Shown: positions 25,522-34,113, counted from the first letter of the stretch. The stretch: DNA of 41,126 bases from Erysipelotrichaceae bacterium (GCA_003520745.1 DOUE01000020.1:1-41126), one strand, 5' to 3'. The notes: a model not told the origin generated them from the sequence alone. Numbers and translations: made by a program.

Positions 25522-25527
25522 TAAGAC

Positions 25528-25546
25528 GATAATGATTCGCATTATC
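25528..25546. promoter_or_regulatory. Fur/PerR-type operator
   Basis: GATAATG and CATTATC form a perfect 7-bp inverted repeat separated by 5 bp. The 19-bp site matches the classical Fur box at 16 positions. It covers the predicted transcription start of perR, so the product most likely represses its own operon. Confidence 0.8.
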
Positions 25547-25563
25547 AAAAAAAGAGGTGAATC

Positions 25564-25974
25564 GTGAACCATAAGCAATCGAAACAAAGAACGCGCTTAC
25601 TTGAGATGTTGCGTAACCACTACGGACACCTCAGTGCGGAGCAAGTCTACAACAAACTGAAGGAAGAAGACAAACGCATCAGTTTGGCGACCGTCTATCG
25701 GAATCTGAACCTTTTGGCCGAACAGAACAAGATCAACAAGATCGAACATCCGACGGTCGGTTCGATGTATGACGGAAGGGAATATCCGCACTACCATCTG
25801 CATTGCGAAGCCTGCGATGGATTGTTCGATATCCAAGGCTTGTATCTGAATGAACTCAACGACAAAGTCGAGACGCAGATGAAAGCCCGGATTCTGACCC
25901 ACCGAATCGTGTTTGAAGGGATTTGCGAATCATGTCTTAAGAAGGGATCAAATGTCGACGGACATTTGACATAA
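25564..25974 (+). CDS. perR: peroxide-responsive Fur-family repressor, PerR type
   Basis: A 136-residue Fur-family metalloregulator: winged helix (about 5-65, recognition helix SLATVYRNLNLL) and a dimerisation/metal domain. The structural zinc site is complete (Cys81, Cys84, Cys121, Cys124). The regulatory residues align with Bacillus PerR: His22, Asp70, His76, His78 and Asp89. An Asp at the last position, where Fur has Glu, marks PerR, whose His ligands are oxidised by peroxide. The start is GTG 25564, 5 nt after GAGGTG. It sits 16 nt before rubrerythrin, and an operator lies on its own promoter. Confidence 0.87.
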   Translation: MNHKQSKQRTRLLEMLRNHYGHLSAEQVYNKLKEEDKRISLATVYRNLNLLAEQNKINKIEHPTVGSMYDGREYPHYHLHCEACDGLFDIQGLYLNELNDKVETQMKARILTHRIVFEGICESCLKKGSNVDGHLT

Positions 25975-25990
25975 GGAAAGGGAAACAACC

Positions 25991-26527
25991 ATGAATCTAA
26001 AAGGAAGCCGTACCGAGAAGAATCTGGAAGCCGCGTTCGCCGGAGAATCGATGGCTCGCAACAAGTACACCTACTACGCCATGAAAGCCCGTGAAGAAGG
26101 CATGGAACAAACCGCCGCCTACTTCGAAGAAACCGCCCGCAACGAACAGGAACATGCGTTCTTGTGGTTCAAAGCCCTCCACGAAGGTCTACCGACCACC
26201 GATGTCAACTTGGTCGACGCCGCCGCCGGGGAACACTATGAATGGACCGAAATGTATAAAGGCTTCGCCGAAGTCGCCAAAGAAGAAGGCTTCGACAAGA
26301 TTTCGTTCCAGATGGAACAAGTCGCCAAGATCGAACATCGTCATGAAGACCGCTATAATGATCTTCTGAAGAACCTCCGCGACGGCAACGTCTTCAAACG
26401 CGATGAAAAAGTCGTGTGGGAATGCGACATCTGCGGTTATCAGTTCGAAGGCGAAAAAGCGCCGGGTGTCTGCCCGGTTTGCGGATACAAGCAAGCGCAT
26501 TTCGCAATCGACGTTAAGAACTATTAG
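25991..26527 (+). CDS. rbr: rubrerythrin
   Basis: Rubrerythrin reduces hydrogen peroxide at a di-iron centre using electrons from rubredoxin-type iron. The 178 residues show a four-helix ferritin-like domain with Glu19, the Glu52/His55 motif (NEQEH), Glu81 and Glu115/His118 (IEHRH). A C-terminal rubredoxin domain has Cys145, Cys148, Cys161 and Cys164. It follows perR by 16 nt with AAGGAAAGG as ribosome site and ends in a strong terminator, so perR-rbr is a two-gene peroxide-response operon. Confidence 0.95.
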   Translation: MNLKGSRTEKNLEAAFAGESMARNKYTYYAMKAREEGMEQTAAYFEETARNEQEHAFLWFKALHEGLPTTDVNLVDAAAGEHYEWTEMYKGFAEVAKEEGFDKISFQMEQVAKIEHRHEDRYNDLLKNLRDGNVFKRDEKVVWECDICGYQFEGEKAPGVCPVCGYKQAHFAIDVKNY

Positions 26528-26530
26528 TCC

Positions 26531-26553
26531 AAACCGGGTCAACCCGGTTTTTT
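26531..26553 (+). terminator. perR-rbr terminator
   Basis: AACCGGG (26532-26538) pairs with CCCGGTT (26543-26549) around TCAA, followed by further T residues. Confidence 0.88.
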
Positions 26554-26563
26554 ATCGTCCGAT

Positions 26564-26593
26564 TTGAATCCGATGAAGCAAGAATGGTATGAT
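26564..26593 (+). promoter_or_regulatory. promoter of the phosphatase gene
   Basis: TTGAAT (26564-26569), an 18-bp spacer and TATGAT (26588-26593), with an extended -10 TG at 26585-26586. Confidence 0.65.
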
Positions 26594-26615
26594 GAACCTG
26601 ACATGGAGGGATACA

Positions 26616-27281
26616 ATGAACTATTTCATCGTCGGCGATGTCCACGGTTGCCTGAATACGTTCATCGAGATACTGAAACGATGGGATCCCGAGACCCAAC
26701 GGTTGATCCAGGTCGGCGATTTGGTCGATCGTGGGCGCTTTATCGTGGAAACCGTCGCCTACGCGCGTCAACTGGAAGCGCGTTATCCCGATCGTGTGAC
26801 CTTCGTTCTCGGCAACCATGAAGACGAGGTGATTTCACTGGTCCTTTCGAAAGATTCAAACCCCTGGTTTCATTCGATGGGAGGGGAAACGATGAACCAA
26901 TACCGTAAAGCGGGGAAACGCATCGAAGAAGATGCGACGTGGTTCGCGAACCTCCCTCTTTACTATGAAGATGATTTCGTCTTTGTATCGCATGCCGGAC
27001 TATCGGACGTCGCGGAGGACCCTTTCGAGCGGGAATCGCTGATTTGGCATCGCTCACCCATCAAGGACATCCACAAGACCCAGGTCTACGGGCACACACC
27101 CCGGTTCGAACTTACCCCGCTACGAGACCCCCTTACCCACAGCATCGACATCGATACCGCCTGTGTCTATGGCGGAAAGCTCAGTGCGATCGTCCTCGAT
27201 GATAAAGGGCAAGAGATCGACTTCATCTCGATCAAGGTCGACAAACGGGACATCAACGTTTCCTATTTCACCGGCATATGA
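26616..27281 (+). CDS. PPP-family metallophosphatase
   Basis: A 221-residue calcineurin-like phosphatase. The dimetal motifs are in order: GDVHG (7-11), GDLVDRG (34-40), GNHE (66-69), SHAG and GHT. This set is shared by bacterial PPP protein phosphatases and by diadenosine-tetraphosphate hydrolases of the PrpE/ApaH type. Sequence alone does not separate protein-phosphatase from Ap4A-hydrolase activity here. The start at ATG 26616 follows GGAGGG at 5 nt; an extension of nine codons was dropped. Confidence 0.85.
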   Translation: MNYFIVGDVHGCLNTFIEILKRWDPETQRLIQVGDLVDRGRFIVETVAYARQLEARYPDRVTFVLGNHEDEVISLVLSKDSNPWFHSMGGETMNQYRKAGKRIEEDATWFANLPLYYEDDFVFVSHAGLSDVAEDPFERESLIWHRSPIKDIHKTQVYGHTPRFELTPLRDPLTHSIDIDTACVYGGKLSAIVLDDKGQEIDFISIKVDKRDINVSYFTGI

Positions 27282-27305
27282 TAGAATGAACGCCAGAGGT
27301 GCACC

Positions 27306-27776
27306 ATGACCAATCTCTTCTCCACCCGTCAACTCATCCGTCACCGCGAACCCATCGCGCTCGACCGTATCCTGTATGCCCGCATCAACATGATCCTGAC
27401 AGTGATGTTTTCCGTCGCTTCCGCCGGACTTCTCGTCGTATTGATCGCCCTCCCCGATGAATCGGGGCTCGTCTTTGACATCATTTTCATCGGAATCCTG
27501 CTTCTTCGCGAGTATCTCAAACGCAAGTACACGAAATACATACAAAACACCAGCGAAGGAAGCGAGAAGGTCGAAGTACTGGCGATTCTGAAACAACGCG
27601 ACCGGTTCGGCATCAGTTTGGTCGAACAAGTGCTGATGTGGGGGTTCGCCACGACACTGAGATCCTATTGGCCGATTTTCATCGCGATGTGGATCACAGT
27701 CATCCGTATCGCCCTTCAGTATCGTAAATTGACGGGGAAAACGACCGTCACCGACCGTCGTTCGATTAAGAAATAG
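27306..27776 (+). CDS. small integral membrane protein, unknown
   Basis: A 156-residue protein with about four membrane segments (about 28-49, 54-69, 106-120 and 122-138) and basic loops (REYLKRKYTKY, RKLTGKTT). The start follows AGAGGTG. It lies 24 nt after the phosphatase gene and shares its terminator, so it is probably in the same transcript. No family is recognised and no conserved polar residue within the membrane suggests transport. Confidence 0.6.
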   Translation: MTNLFSTRQLIRHREPIALDRILYARINMILTVMFSVASAGLLVVLIALPDESGLVFDIIFIGILLLREYLKRKYTKYIQNTSEGSEKVEVLAILKQRDRFGISLVEQVLMWGFATTLRSYWPIFIAMWITVIRIALQYRKLTGKTTVTDRRSIKK

Positions 27777-27801
27777 ACATTCCCGCGAGGGAGTGTTTTT
27801 T
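27777..27801 (+). terminator. terminator after the membrane protein gene
   Basis: ACATTCCC pairs with GGGAGTGT (one T-G pair) around GCGA, then a T run. Confidence 0.8.
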
Positions 27802-27827
27802 GTGTCGTGCGTCGAATCGCTCAACCC

Positions 27828-27856
27828 TTTACAAGCATCCAATCCCCCCGTATAAT
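27828..27856 (+). promoter_or_regulatory. metG leader promoter
   Basis: TTTACA (27828-27833), a 17-bp spacer and TATAAT (27851-27856), upstream of the T-box leader. Confidence 0.82.
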
Positions 27857-27862
27857 AAGGGC

Positions 27863-28060
27863 ATTAAATGTGATGACGGGAAGAGTAACTTGATCCAAGG
27901 GCAAAGAGAGTCGGCGAAGGGTGAAAGCCGAACCTTACGATGAGTGAACATGAACCCCGAACTGCCGAATCGGCCGCGAGCTGGCGTTACAGTAAGAGTG
28001 CACCGTAAGGTGAACTAAGGTGGTACCACGCAGAAGCGTCCTTAGACAGGGCGCTTTTTT
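27863..28060 (+). ncRNA. T-box riboswitch, methionine-specific
   Basis: The leader contains the T-box core AAGGTGGTACCACGC (28017-28031), followed by an intrinsic terminator. The stem I base pairs CGGG (27877-27880) with CCCG (27956-27959). The specifier loop shows AGTA on the 5' side (27884-27887) and GAAC immediately before ATG (27950-27952) on the 3' side. ATG is therefore the likely specifier codon, read by uncharged tRNA-Met. Binding would stabilise the antiterminator and switch on metG. The rest of the 303-nt gap upstream of metG holds only the promoter and the preceding terminator. Confidence 0.93.
28035..28060 (+). terminator. regulated terminator of the T-box leader
   Basis: AGCGTCC (28035-28041) pairs with GGGCGCT (28049-28055) with one G-U pair, followed by a T run. 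It competes with the antiterminator that uses the T-box core. Confidence 0.9.
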
Positions 28061-28080
28061 ATTTCCAAGGAGGAAGAACC

Positions 28081-29988
28081 ATGACCAAGCAAAAATATTA
28101 CATTACCACGGCGATCGCCTACACGTCGGGCAAACCGCATATTGGAAACATCTATGAGATCGTATTGGCGGACAGTATCGCACGCTACCGTCGCCAAGAA
28201 GGCTATGATGTCTACTTCATGACGGGGACGGATGAACACGGGCAGAAAATCGAAGAAAAAGCGAGAGCCGCAGGGAAGACGCCTCAGGTCTTCGTGGATG
28301 AAGTCGCCGGGGTGATCCGCGGTCTTTTCGACTTGATGAACACCAGTTACGACAAGTTCATCCGGACCACCGACCCCTACCACGAACTCCAAGTCCAGAA
28401 GATCTTCAAACGTCTCTATGAACAAGGCGACATCTACAAGGACATCTACGAAGGATGGTATTGCACCCCCTGCGAATCCTTCTACACCGACACGCAGTTG
28501 GTCGACGGGAAATGTCCGGATTGCGGCGGCGACGTCCATCGTGCGAAGGAAGAATCCTATTTCTTCAAGCTCAGCAACTATACCGACCGCTTGGTGAAAT
28601 ACATCGAAGACAACCCTTCCTTCATCCAACCGGAATCCCGCAAGAACGAAATGATGAACAACTTCATCAAGCCGGGCTTGCAAGACCTCTGTGTTTCCCG
28701 CACTTCCTTCAAATGGGGGATCCCGGTCACCTTCGATCCGGATCATGTCGTCTATGTCTGGATCGACGCCCTCTCCAACTACATCACCGGGATCGGTTAT
28801 GACGTGGACGGGAACCATGGTGAGATTTTTAAGAAATACTGGCCGGCGGATGTCCATCTGATCGGTAAAGACATCCTGCGTTTCCATACGATCTACTGGC
28901 CCATCATGCTGATGGCGTTGGGGATCGAACTCCCCAAACAAGTCTTCGGCCATCCATGGTTGTTGGTGGGTGAAGGCAAGATGAGTAAATCGAAAGGCAA
29001 CGTCATCTATGCGGATGATCTGGTCGGATTGTTCGGCGTGGATGCGGTGCGGTATCTGATGCTGCATGAAATGCCGTTCGCTCAGGACGGTACGCTTACC
29101 TATGACTTGATGGTCGAGCGGATCAACACCGATTTGGCGAACATCCTGGGGAACCTGGTCAACCGCACGCTGACCATGACCAACAAATACTTCAACGGAG
29201 TTGTAAACAACCCTCGTTCAAACGCACATCCGGACCAGGAATTGATCGACCTCGCACTGGAAACCGTCAAGAAGGCGGATGCCCACATGGAGAACCTCCG
29301 TGTCCAGGATGCGATCGACGACGTGCTTGACCTGTTACGCCGTTCAAACAAATACATCGACGAGACCCAACCCTGGGTCATCGCGCGGACGCCGGAAGAC
29401 CTACCGAGACTGCAAACCGTCATCTATAACCTGTTGGAAGCGATCCGCTTCGCGGCCGTTCTTTTAGAGTCCTTCATTCCGGAAACCTCAAAGTCCATCC
29501 TCGACCAATTGAATACCGCCCAAAGAGACAAACAAAGCCTGTCTTCGTTTGGCAACTTGGAAGAAAACACGAAAGTCACACAGAAACCGACGATCTTGTT
29601 CGCCCGCTTGGATCCCAAGGAAGTTTTTGAGAAGTTGACGCCGGCTCCCAAGAAACTGGAAACCAAACCCGAAATCACGATCGAAGACTTCGCCAAGATC
29701 GATCTTCGCGTCGGCAAGATCCTTTCCTGTCAGAAACACCCTTCCGCCGAGAAACTGTTGGTCTCCCAAGTCCAAGTCGGACCGGAAGTCCGTCAGATCG
29801 TCAGCGGGATTGCGACCCACTTCACCCCTGAATCCCTTATTGGAAAGAAAGTCATCGTGGTGGCGAACCTGAAAGCCGCGAAACTGAGAGGCGAACTGAG
29901 CCAAGGGATGCTTTTGGTCGGCGAGGAAGGCGAGACATTGGAAATCCTGAGTGTCGATACGCTGAGTGAAGGTTCGATCGTCCGCTAA
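28081..29988 (+). CDS. metG: methionyl-tRNA synthetase
   Basis: MetRS charges tRNA-Met. The 635 residues include HIGN (20-23), the KMSKS loop (300-304) and one zinc knuckle with Cys128, Cys131, Cys145 and Cys148. An anticodon-binding helical domain (about 350-500) follows, and a C-terminal tRNA-binding OB domain of the Trbp111 type (about 535-635, IDLRVGKILSCQKHPSAEKLLVSQV) ends the protein. The start follows AAGGAGG. Expression is under the T-box just upstream. It overlaps the next gene by one base, so a DNA glycosylase is co-expressed with it. Confidence 0.97.
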   Translation: MTKQKYYITTAIAYTSGKPHIGNIYEIVLADSIARYRRQEGYDVYFMTGTDEHGQKIEEKARAAGKTPQVFVDEVAGVIRGLFDLMNTSYDKFIRTTDPYHELQVQKIFKRLYEQGDIYKDIYEGWYCTPCESFYTDTQLVDGKCPDCGGDVHRAKEESYFFKLSNYTDRLVKYIEDNPSFIQPESRKNEMMNNFIKPGLQDLCVSRTSFKWGIPVTFDPDHVVYVWIDALSNYITGIGYDVDGNHGEIFKKYWPADVHLIGKDILRFHTIYWPIMLMALGIELPKQVFGHPWLLVGEGKMSKSKGNVIYADDLVGLFGVDAVRYLMLHEMPFAQDGTLTYDLMVERINTDLANILGNLVNRTLTMTNKYFNGVVNNPRSNAHPDQELIDLALETVKKADAHMENLRVQDAIDDVLDLLRRSNKYIDETQPWVIARTPEDLPRLQTVIYNLLEAIRFAAVLLESFIPETSKSILDQLNTAQRDKQSLSSFGNLEENTKVTQKPTILFARLDPKEVFEKLTPAPKKLETKPEITIEDFAKIDLRVGKILSCQKHPSAEKLLVSQVQVGPEVRQIVSGIATHFTPESLIGKKVIVVANLKAAKLRGELSQGMLLVGEEGETLEILSVDTLSEGSIVR

Positions 29989-30608
29989 TGTATAAAACAC
30001 TCACCGTCTCGCAGGAAGCGATGGACGGACTAAAAAAGAGGGACGAGCGCCTTGGTGCCTACATCGACACCGTCGGTCCGCTATCCCGCGAAGGGATCAC
30101 GGACCCGTATACCGCCTTGTTGGACTGCATCATCGCCCAACAAGTCTCGACCAAAGCCGCCACCTCCATCTCGAACCGCTTTTTTGATACCTATCCCCTC
30201 GGGCATCCTGAAAAGATCGCCCAGGCGTCGATCGATGAACTCCGGTCGTGCGGATTATCCAACTCGAAAGCCAACTACCTTCAAGGCATTGCGCGGATCA
30301 AAGCGGAGAACACTCTTGATTTTGAAGAATTAGGTAAGAAAAGCACCCAGGAAATCATGGAGACCCTCTTGCCGATCAAAGGGGTCGGACGATGGACCGT
30401 CGAGATGCTGCTGATCTTCACGTATGAGAAACAGGATGTGATGAGTTTCGGCGATCTGGCCATACGCCGGGGGATCGAACGACTCTATCCCGACCAAGAA
30501 TGTACGAAAGAGTTCTTCGACACCCTGTACCAACGCTATGCCCCCTATCAGACCGCCGCATCCTTCTATCTCTGGCATGCGTCGCACTTACCTGAATCCA
30601 CCAAATAA
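29988..30608 (+). CDS. DNA-3-methyladenine glycosylase II family (AlkA-like)
   Basis: A 206-residue HhH-GPD glycosylase that removes alkylated purines in base excision repair. The helix-hairpin-helix LPIKGVGRWTVEMLL (128-142) is followed by the catalytic Asp156 in SFGDLAIRRG. The N-terminal part includes DCIIAQQVSTKAATSI, the helix that precedes the fold in this family. There is no four-Cys iron-sulphur loop, which separates it from Nth and MutY. The ATG shares its A with the metG stop (TAATG), so it should be translated by reinitiation and fall under T-box control. Confidence 0.88.
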   Translation: MYKTLTVSQEAMDGLKKRDERLGAYIDTVGPLSREGITDPYTALLDCIIAQQVSTKAATSISNRFFDTYPLGHPEKIAQASIDELRSCGLSNSKANYLQGIARIKAENTLDFEELGKKSTQEIMETLLPIKGVGRWTVEMLLIFTYEKQDVMSFGDLAIRRGIERLYPDQECTKEFFDTLYQRYAPYQTAASFYLWHASHLPESTK

Positions 30609-30613
30609 ACACA

Positions 30614-30647
30614 AAAACCTCCGGAAATGAAATCCTCCGGAGGTTTT
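30614..30647. terminator. metG-glycosylase terminator
   Basis: A 12-bp perfect stem (30614-30625 with 30636-30647) closes a 10-nt loop. A and T runs flank it, so it can act in both directions. Confidence 0.88.
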
Positions 30648-30691
30648 CTCGTTTTCGTTCACTTCTTCGCCCGAATTCCGCCACAACTCCT

Positions 30692-30700
30692 TGGTATAAC
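30692..30700 (+). promoter_or_regulatory. extended -10 promoter of the FMN-binding protein gene
   Basis: TG-G-TATAAC at 30692-30700, 22 nt before the ATG. The -35 is poor, as is common with an extended -10. Confidence 0.5.
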
Positions 30701-30722
30701 TAGGCAAGACAAGGAGAGTCGT

Positions 30723-31523
30723 ATGGAAACATTCATGAATTATGGTTTAGCATGGATTTCGATCGGATTGGCTGTCTATCTCGCAATCACGTACATCACA
30801 CGGAAAATGATCCGTTATCAACCCAAAAGACGATCCTTCTGGATATCCCTCAACACGTCGCTTCGTAAACACCATAAAGAAGTCGGAATCGCGCTGGTGG
30901 CGACCGGGCTTCTTCATGGACTCAACTCGTCGATGAGCGTCATCGACCTTAACCTGGGGACGCTCACCTGGATCCTTTCGATTCTGCTGGGGTTGACGTA
31001 CGGGTTTCGCGTCCGGCTCTCGAAGATTAAGAGTTGGCTCGCCATCCATCGCTTCTTAACCCTTGCGTTCATCTTTACCCTAGCTTTACACATCAACGAT
31101 GTCGGAGGCATCCGGATCCTAGAGATTCTCAGTTCGGGTACAAGCGGAAGCGAAGTCTATACCTTGGATCCCGCTACCTTGGATGGACAATTGATCTACG
31201 GGGAATTCTCGGACGGGACCTTTCAAGGGTCGGCGACGGGTTATGGAAACAACTTGACGGTCGAAGTCGTACTCCAGGACAATACGATCACCTCGATCTC
31301 GATCGTGAGCCACAATGAACGGAATTCCCGTTATTACCAGAAAGCGTTCAATGCGATCCCCGAAGCGATCATCGAGGCGCAGAGTTTGGATGTGGATAGC
31401 GTCTCCGGGGCGACGTTTACGTCCGTCGGGATTCTGAATGCGGTGAACGATGCGTTAAGCGATGCGTTGGTCAGCGGTGATCTTCCGTCAACGTTATCCT
31501 TACCGACAAAAAGAGGGCATTAA
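30723..31523 (+). CDS. membrane protein with C-terminal FMN-binding domain
   Basis: A 266-residue protein. Four membrane segments (about 7-25, 53-69, 77-95 and 103-124) carry histidines in pairs: His50/51 and His65 on one side, His109 and His123 near the other. This pattern suggests a ferric-reductase-like or b-type heme core. The exported C-terminal domain (about 155-250) is the FMN_bind domain of NqrC/RnfG, with the SGAT motif at 228-231 after Asp225; FMN would be attached through Thr231. A role in electron transfer across the membrane to an external acceptor is inferred. The start has AAGGAG about 7 nt upstream. No ApbE flavin transferase gene is in the window. Confidence 0.78.
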   Translation: METFMNYGLAWISIGLAVYLAITYITRKMIRYQPKRRSFWISLNTSLRKHHKEVGIALVATGLLHGLNSSMSVIDLNLGTLTWILSILLGLTYGFRVRLSKIKSWLAIHRFLTLAFIFTLALHINDVGGIRILEILSSGTSGSEVYTLDPATLDGQLIYGEFSDGTFQGSATGYGNNLTVEVVLQDNTITSISIVSHNERNSRYYQKAFNAIPEAIIEAQSLDVDSVSGATFTSVGILNAVNDALSDALVSGDLPSTLSLPTKRGH

Positions 31524-31550
31524 AAAAGGCGAGGGGGTTTCCCTCGCCTT
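31521..31550 (-). terminator. terminator of the ABC transporter operon
   Basis: A 10-bp perfect stem (31526-31535 with 31541-31550). On the minus strand it is followed by seven T. It begins right at the end of the convergent FMN gene. Confidence 0.85.
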
Positions 31551-31554
31551 CGGT

Positions 31555-34113
31555 CTATTCGGAGACTTTCTTAAACTCGAAACTGATGGAGGTCGAGACA
31601 CCCAGGAAATTATGGGTGAAGGACTCGCCGCTGGGATCGACGTTCCAGAGTGCGCTTTCGATGGCGATCGGCTTGGTGTCCGGGTCTTCGGAAGAGCGGT
31701 ATTCGATGATGATGTGGTTTCCGCTCGCATCGATGTAGTATTCGCACTCATCGTAGAGTTCGCCGTCATAGTACTTGGTGGCACGGTTGCCTTCGAAGAC
31801 ATATTCGGCACGACCCGAGGCATCCATGAAACGACCGGAGAGCAGGTTGGTGTCGGTGAAGAAGTTGAACCCTCGGCCGATTTCGCGTGGATTGTCGGCG
31901 ACGATCGCCAGGACTTCATCCACATGTTGGGGTTGAACCAAGAGGTTCATCAATCCCATCGGATTGTAGGCTTCGGAGTTGGAGACATCCCCCTTCACCA
32001 CGTTGTTGACTGTGAAGACGGTGGGTAGCGCGGTTTCGCTGAATCCCGAAGCACTCAGATACGGCGCGATTTTCACCATTTGTTCCGGTGTCAATCGAAC
32101 GTAGACGACTTCGGACTCGTTTTCGGAGTAGGAGTAGATCGATGTGCTGGCGTTGGCGATGAAGAAGATGGCGTTTTTGGTGGCCGCTTTCGGTAGAACC
32201 AGAACGGCCGTGTCTTCGTCATAGCGCGCCTGCGGGATCGCATAGCCCTTGGAAGTAAGCCATGCCAAGGTGTTAGTGAAGCGTGAATCGATCGCGATGC
32301 GGTCACTCACGGTCAATGCATTGGAAATCGTGAGTTTCTTGACGGCGCTCAGTTCAAGGTATGCGACCAAGGTCGACGTCGGTTCGATCGTCCCATCGGC
32401 TGCGATTGTCTCGATGTCTTTCAGGTATTCACTCACGAAGTCTTCGAAGTTGAAACCGGCGAGATTCGCGTTGACGTTGGTCATCAAGGCATCATGGAGT
32501 TTGAACCCGGAGATCGAGTCGAACAAGCCGCGGTTGGCGATCAACGGCGCACTGAGTTTAACCATCGTTTCGCTGGCCAACAACTCGGTTAGATTCTTCG
32601 CCCACATCGCCGAGGTTTCATAAGTGCGACGGAATTTCGACCCATCGCTCAGACGATAGGTGAAGGTCACGGTCGTGGTGCCATAGTCAAGATTGTCGAA
32701 GGGGAAGGGCTCGTACGAAGGGGTATAGCCCGGAATCTCGTTGAGCACATCACCCGCATACCCTCTGGCAGGATAGGATTTGGTGGAGTAGTCGACCCAT
32801 TTGTATTCACTGAGGATGATTTTGTGGAAATCGATGATGGCTTGGATATCCGCTTCGGAGTCAAACACCAAATTCGGCGTTTGAAGCGCCTTCAGGATCC
32901 GCGCCGCCTCGACGGTGTACCCGTCGAAACTATTGTAGGAGTAGGAGAGATTGTTGGTGGGGAAGAACAAACCGGAGGATCCGGTGAGGTTCAACTCCAC
33001 ACTCTTGACGTTGGTCACCTTCGGGACACGGGTCACATAGCCGAATCCACCCGTCAAGGTACTCGGGATGAAGACGGATAAGGTGATCGCCGCGACCACG
33101 GCATAACTCAACATCGCTTTGCCAAGGTTCTTGGTGGAACGATTGGCGATGGTATCCATGATCAGATAGAGGATCCCGGCAAACATCAAGGGGAAGATCA
33201 AATTCGGGATCGTGAGTAAGTTCGTACTGCTATTGGTGTTATAGATGAAATTGTAGAGAATGATGAGCGTCAGTACCGCATAGGTCGTACTGATGATCGG
33301 GAAGAAGCGCTTGTTGACAAACGGGTTCTCCGCTTTTTCACTGGGACGGATCGTATAGAGGTAACTGGAAACCGCACAGAGGACCAAAGAGATCATCACC
33401 CAGTACAGGCCATAGGCCATCGGAGGGAAGAGAAGGTCGCTTGTGGCGAAGATCGTATTGAAGACCGCCCAGATCGGCGAAATGAAGTTCAGGATGCGGA
33501 TGCTGTTGATGTCGCTGAACCCCAGCAACATGGAATAACCAAACAAAATATAGGCACCGTAGGCGAGGAAGGGGATCAGATGGACACCCAGGCTATAAAG
33601 GAAGGCGTCCAAGGTCGTCCCGGTATTCATCATCGTGAAGACCACGACCATATAGATGGCGGATCCGATCAAGATGGCGGTGATGAAAGACTCGAAAATG
33701 ATAAACAAGGAGATGTTCGCATAGATCATCGCCAACAACCCACCGGTCCACCATGTCAGGGCGAAGGGGATCAACAGGATGAAATATCCGGCCCACCCCG
33801 TGGTTTGAAGCATCTGTTCGCGCTTGATCGGCAATGAGAAGTAGACATCCAGGTCGCGCTTGTTGTTGAGATAACCAAACATCAGGATCGGGACCAAGAT
33901 CGAGAAGAAGACGAAGAAGAGGATCGCCAGGATACGCCCCGTCAGGAACAGTTCGTTGGGGGCGGTGAAATCATTCAAGGAGAGGATCGTCATCACGAAG
34001 ACCGGATAGACGACCATCATCGTGGCGGTCATCAAGCCGATGAAACGCTTGTTGCGACCGATCAGAAAACGGAAATAGAACGTCTGTATCCGAGCGCTAA
34101 ACAATTTGACCAT
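31555..34113 (-). CDS. ABC-2 type permease with large extracytoplasmic domain
   Basis: An 852-residue transporter subunit. The N-terminal half (about 1-390) has roughly ten membrane segments in the ABC-2 permease style (for example FIGLMTATMMVVYPVFVMTIL, then YFSLPIKREQML). The C-terminal half (about 400-852) is soluble and beta-rich, lying outside; it has the features of the domain found on YtrC/D-type permeases (I recall the label DUF6449, unverified). The start at 34113 lies inside the ATPase gene (17-nt overlap), so production is coupled. Substrate unknown; the YtrA-family setting suggests cell-envelope antibiotic response. Confidence 0.78.
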   Translation of the reverse strand: MVKLFSARIQTFYFRFLIGRNKRFIGLMTATMMVVYPVFVMTILSLNDFTAPNELFLTGRILAILFFVFFSILVPILMFGYLNNKRDLDVYFSLPIKREQMLQTTGWAGYFILLIPFALTWWTGGLLAMIYANISLFIIFESFITAILIGSAIYMVVVFTMMNTGTTLDAFLYSLGVHLIPFLAYGAYILFGYSMLLGFSDINSIRILNFISPIWAVFNTIFATSDLLFPPMAYGLYWVMISLVLCAVSSYLYTIRPSEKAENPFVNKRFFPIISTTYAVLTLIILYNFIYNTNSSTNLLTIPNLIFPLMFAGILYLIMDTIANRSTKNLGKAMLSYAVVAAITLSVFIPSTLTGGFGYVTRVPKVTNVKSVELNLTGSSGLFFPTNNLSYSYNSFDGYTVEAARILKALQTPNLVFDSEADIQAIIDFHKIILSEYKWVDYSTKSYPARGYAGDVLNEIPGYTPSYEPFPFDNLDYGTTTVTFTYRLSDGSKFRRTYETSAMWAKNLTELLASETMVKLSAPLIANRGLFDSISGFKLHDALMTNVNANLAGFNFEDFVSEYLKDIETIAADGTIEPTSTLVAYLELSAVKKLTISNALTVSDRIAIDSRFTNTLAWLTSKGYAIPQARYDEDTAVLVLPKAATKNAIFFIANASTSIYSYSENESEVVYVRLTPEQMVKIAPYLSASGFSETALPTVFTVNNVVKGDVSNSEAYNPMGLMNLLVQPQHVDEVLAIVADNPREIGRGFNFFTDTNLLSGRFMDASGRAEYVFEGNRATKYYDGELYDECEYYIDASGNHIIIEYRSSEDPDTKPIAIESALWNVDPSGESFTHNFLGVSTSISFEFKKVSE

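Noticed and set aside
24736..25587. Open frame of 283 codons antisense to rsmI
   Set aside because: It mirrors rsmI codons and runs across the perR promoter and operator. No motif was seen.
27120..27842. Open frame of 240 codons antisense to the phosphatase and membrane protein
   Set aside because: It crosses two plus-strand genes with ribosome sites and a terminator. The product is a low-complexity acidic/charged string.
28042..29067. Open frame of 341 codons antisense to metG
   Set aside because: metG is certain on the plus strand. The minus frame only reflects codon bias of the real gene.
31462..32028. Open frame of 188 codons overlapping the FMN gene end and the permease
   Set aside because: It starts in another frame inside the FMN gene, crosses a terminator and is antisense to the permease domain.
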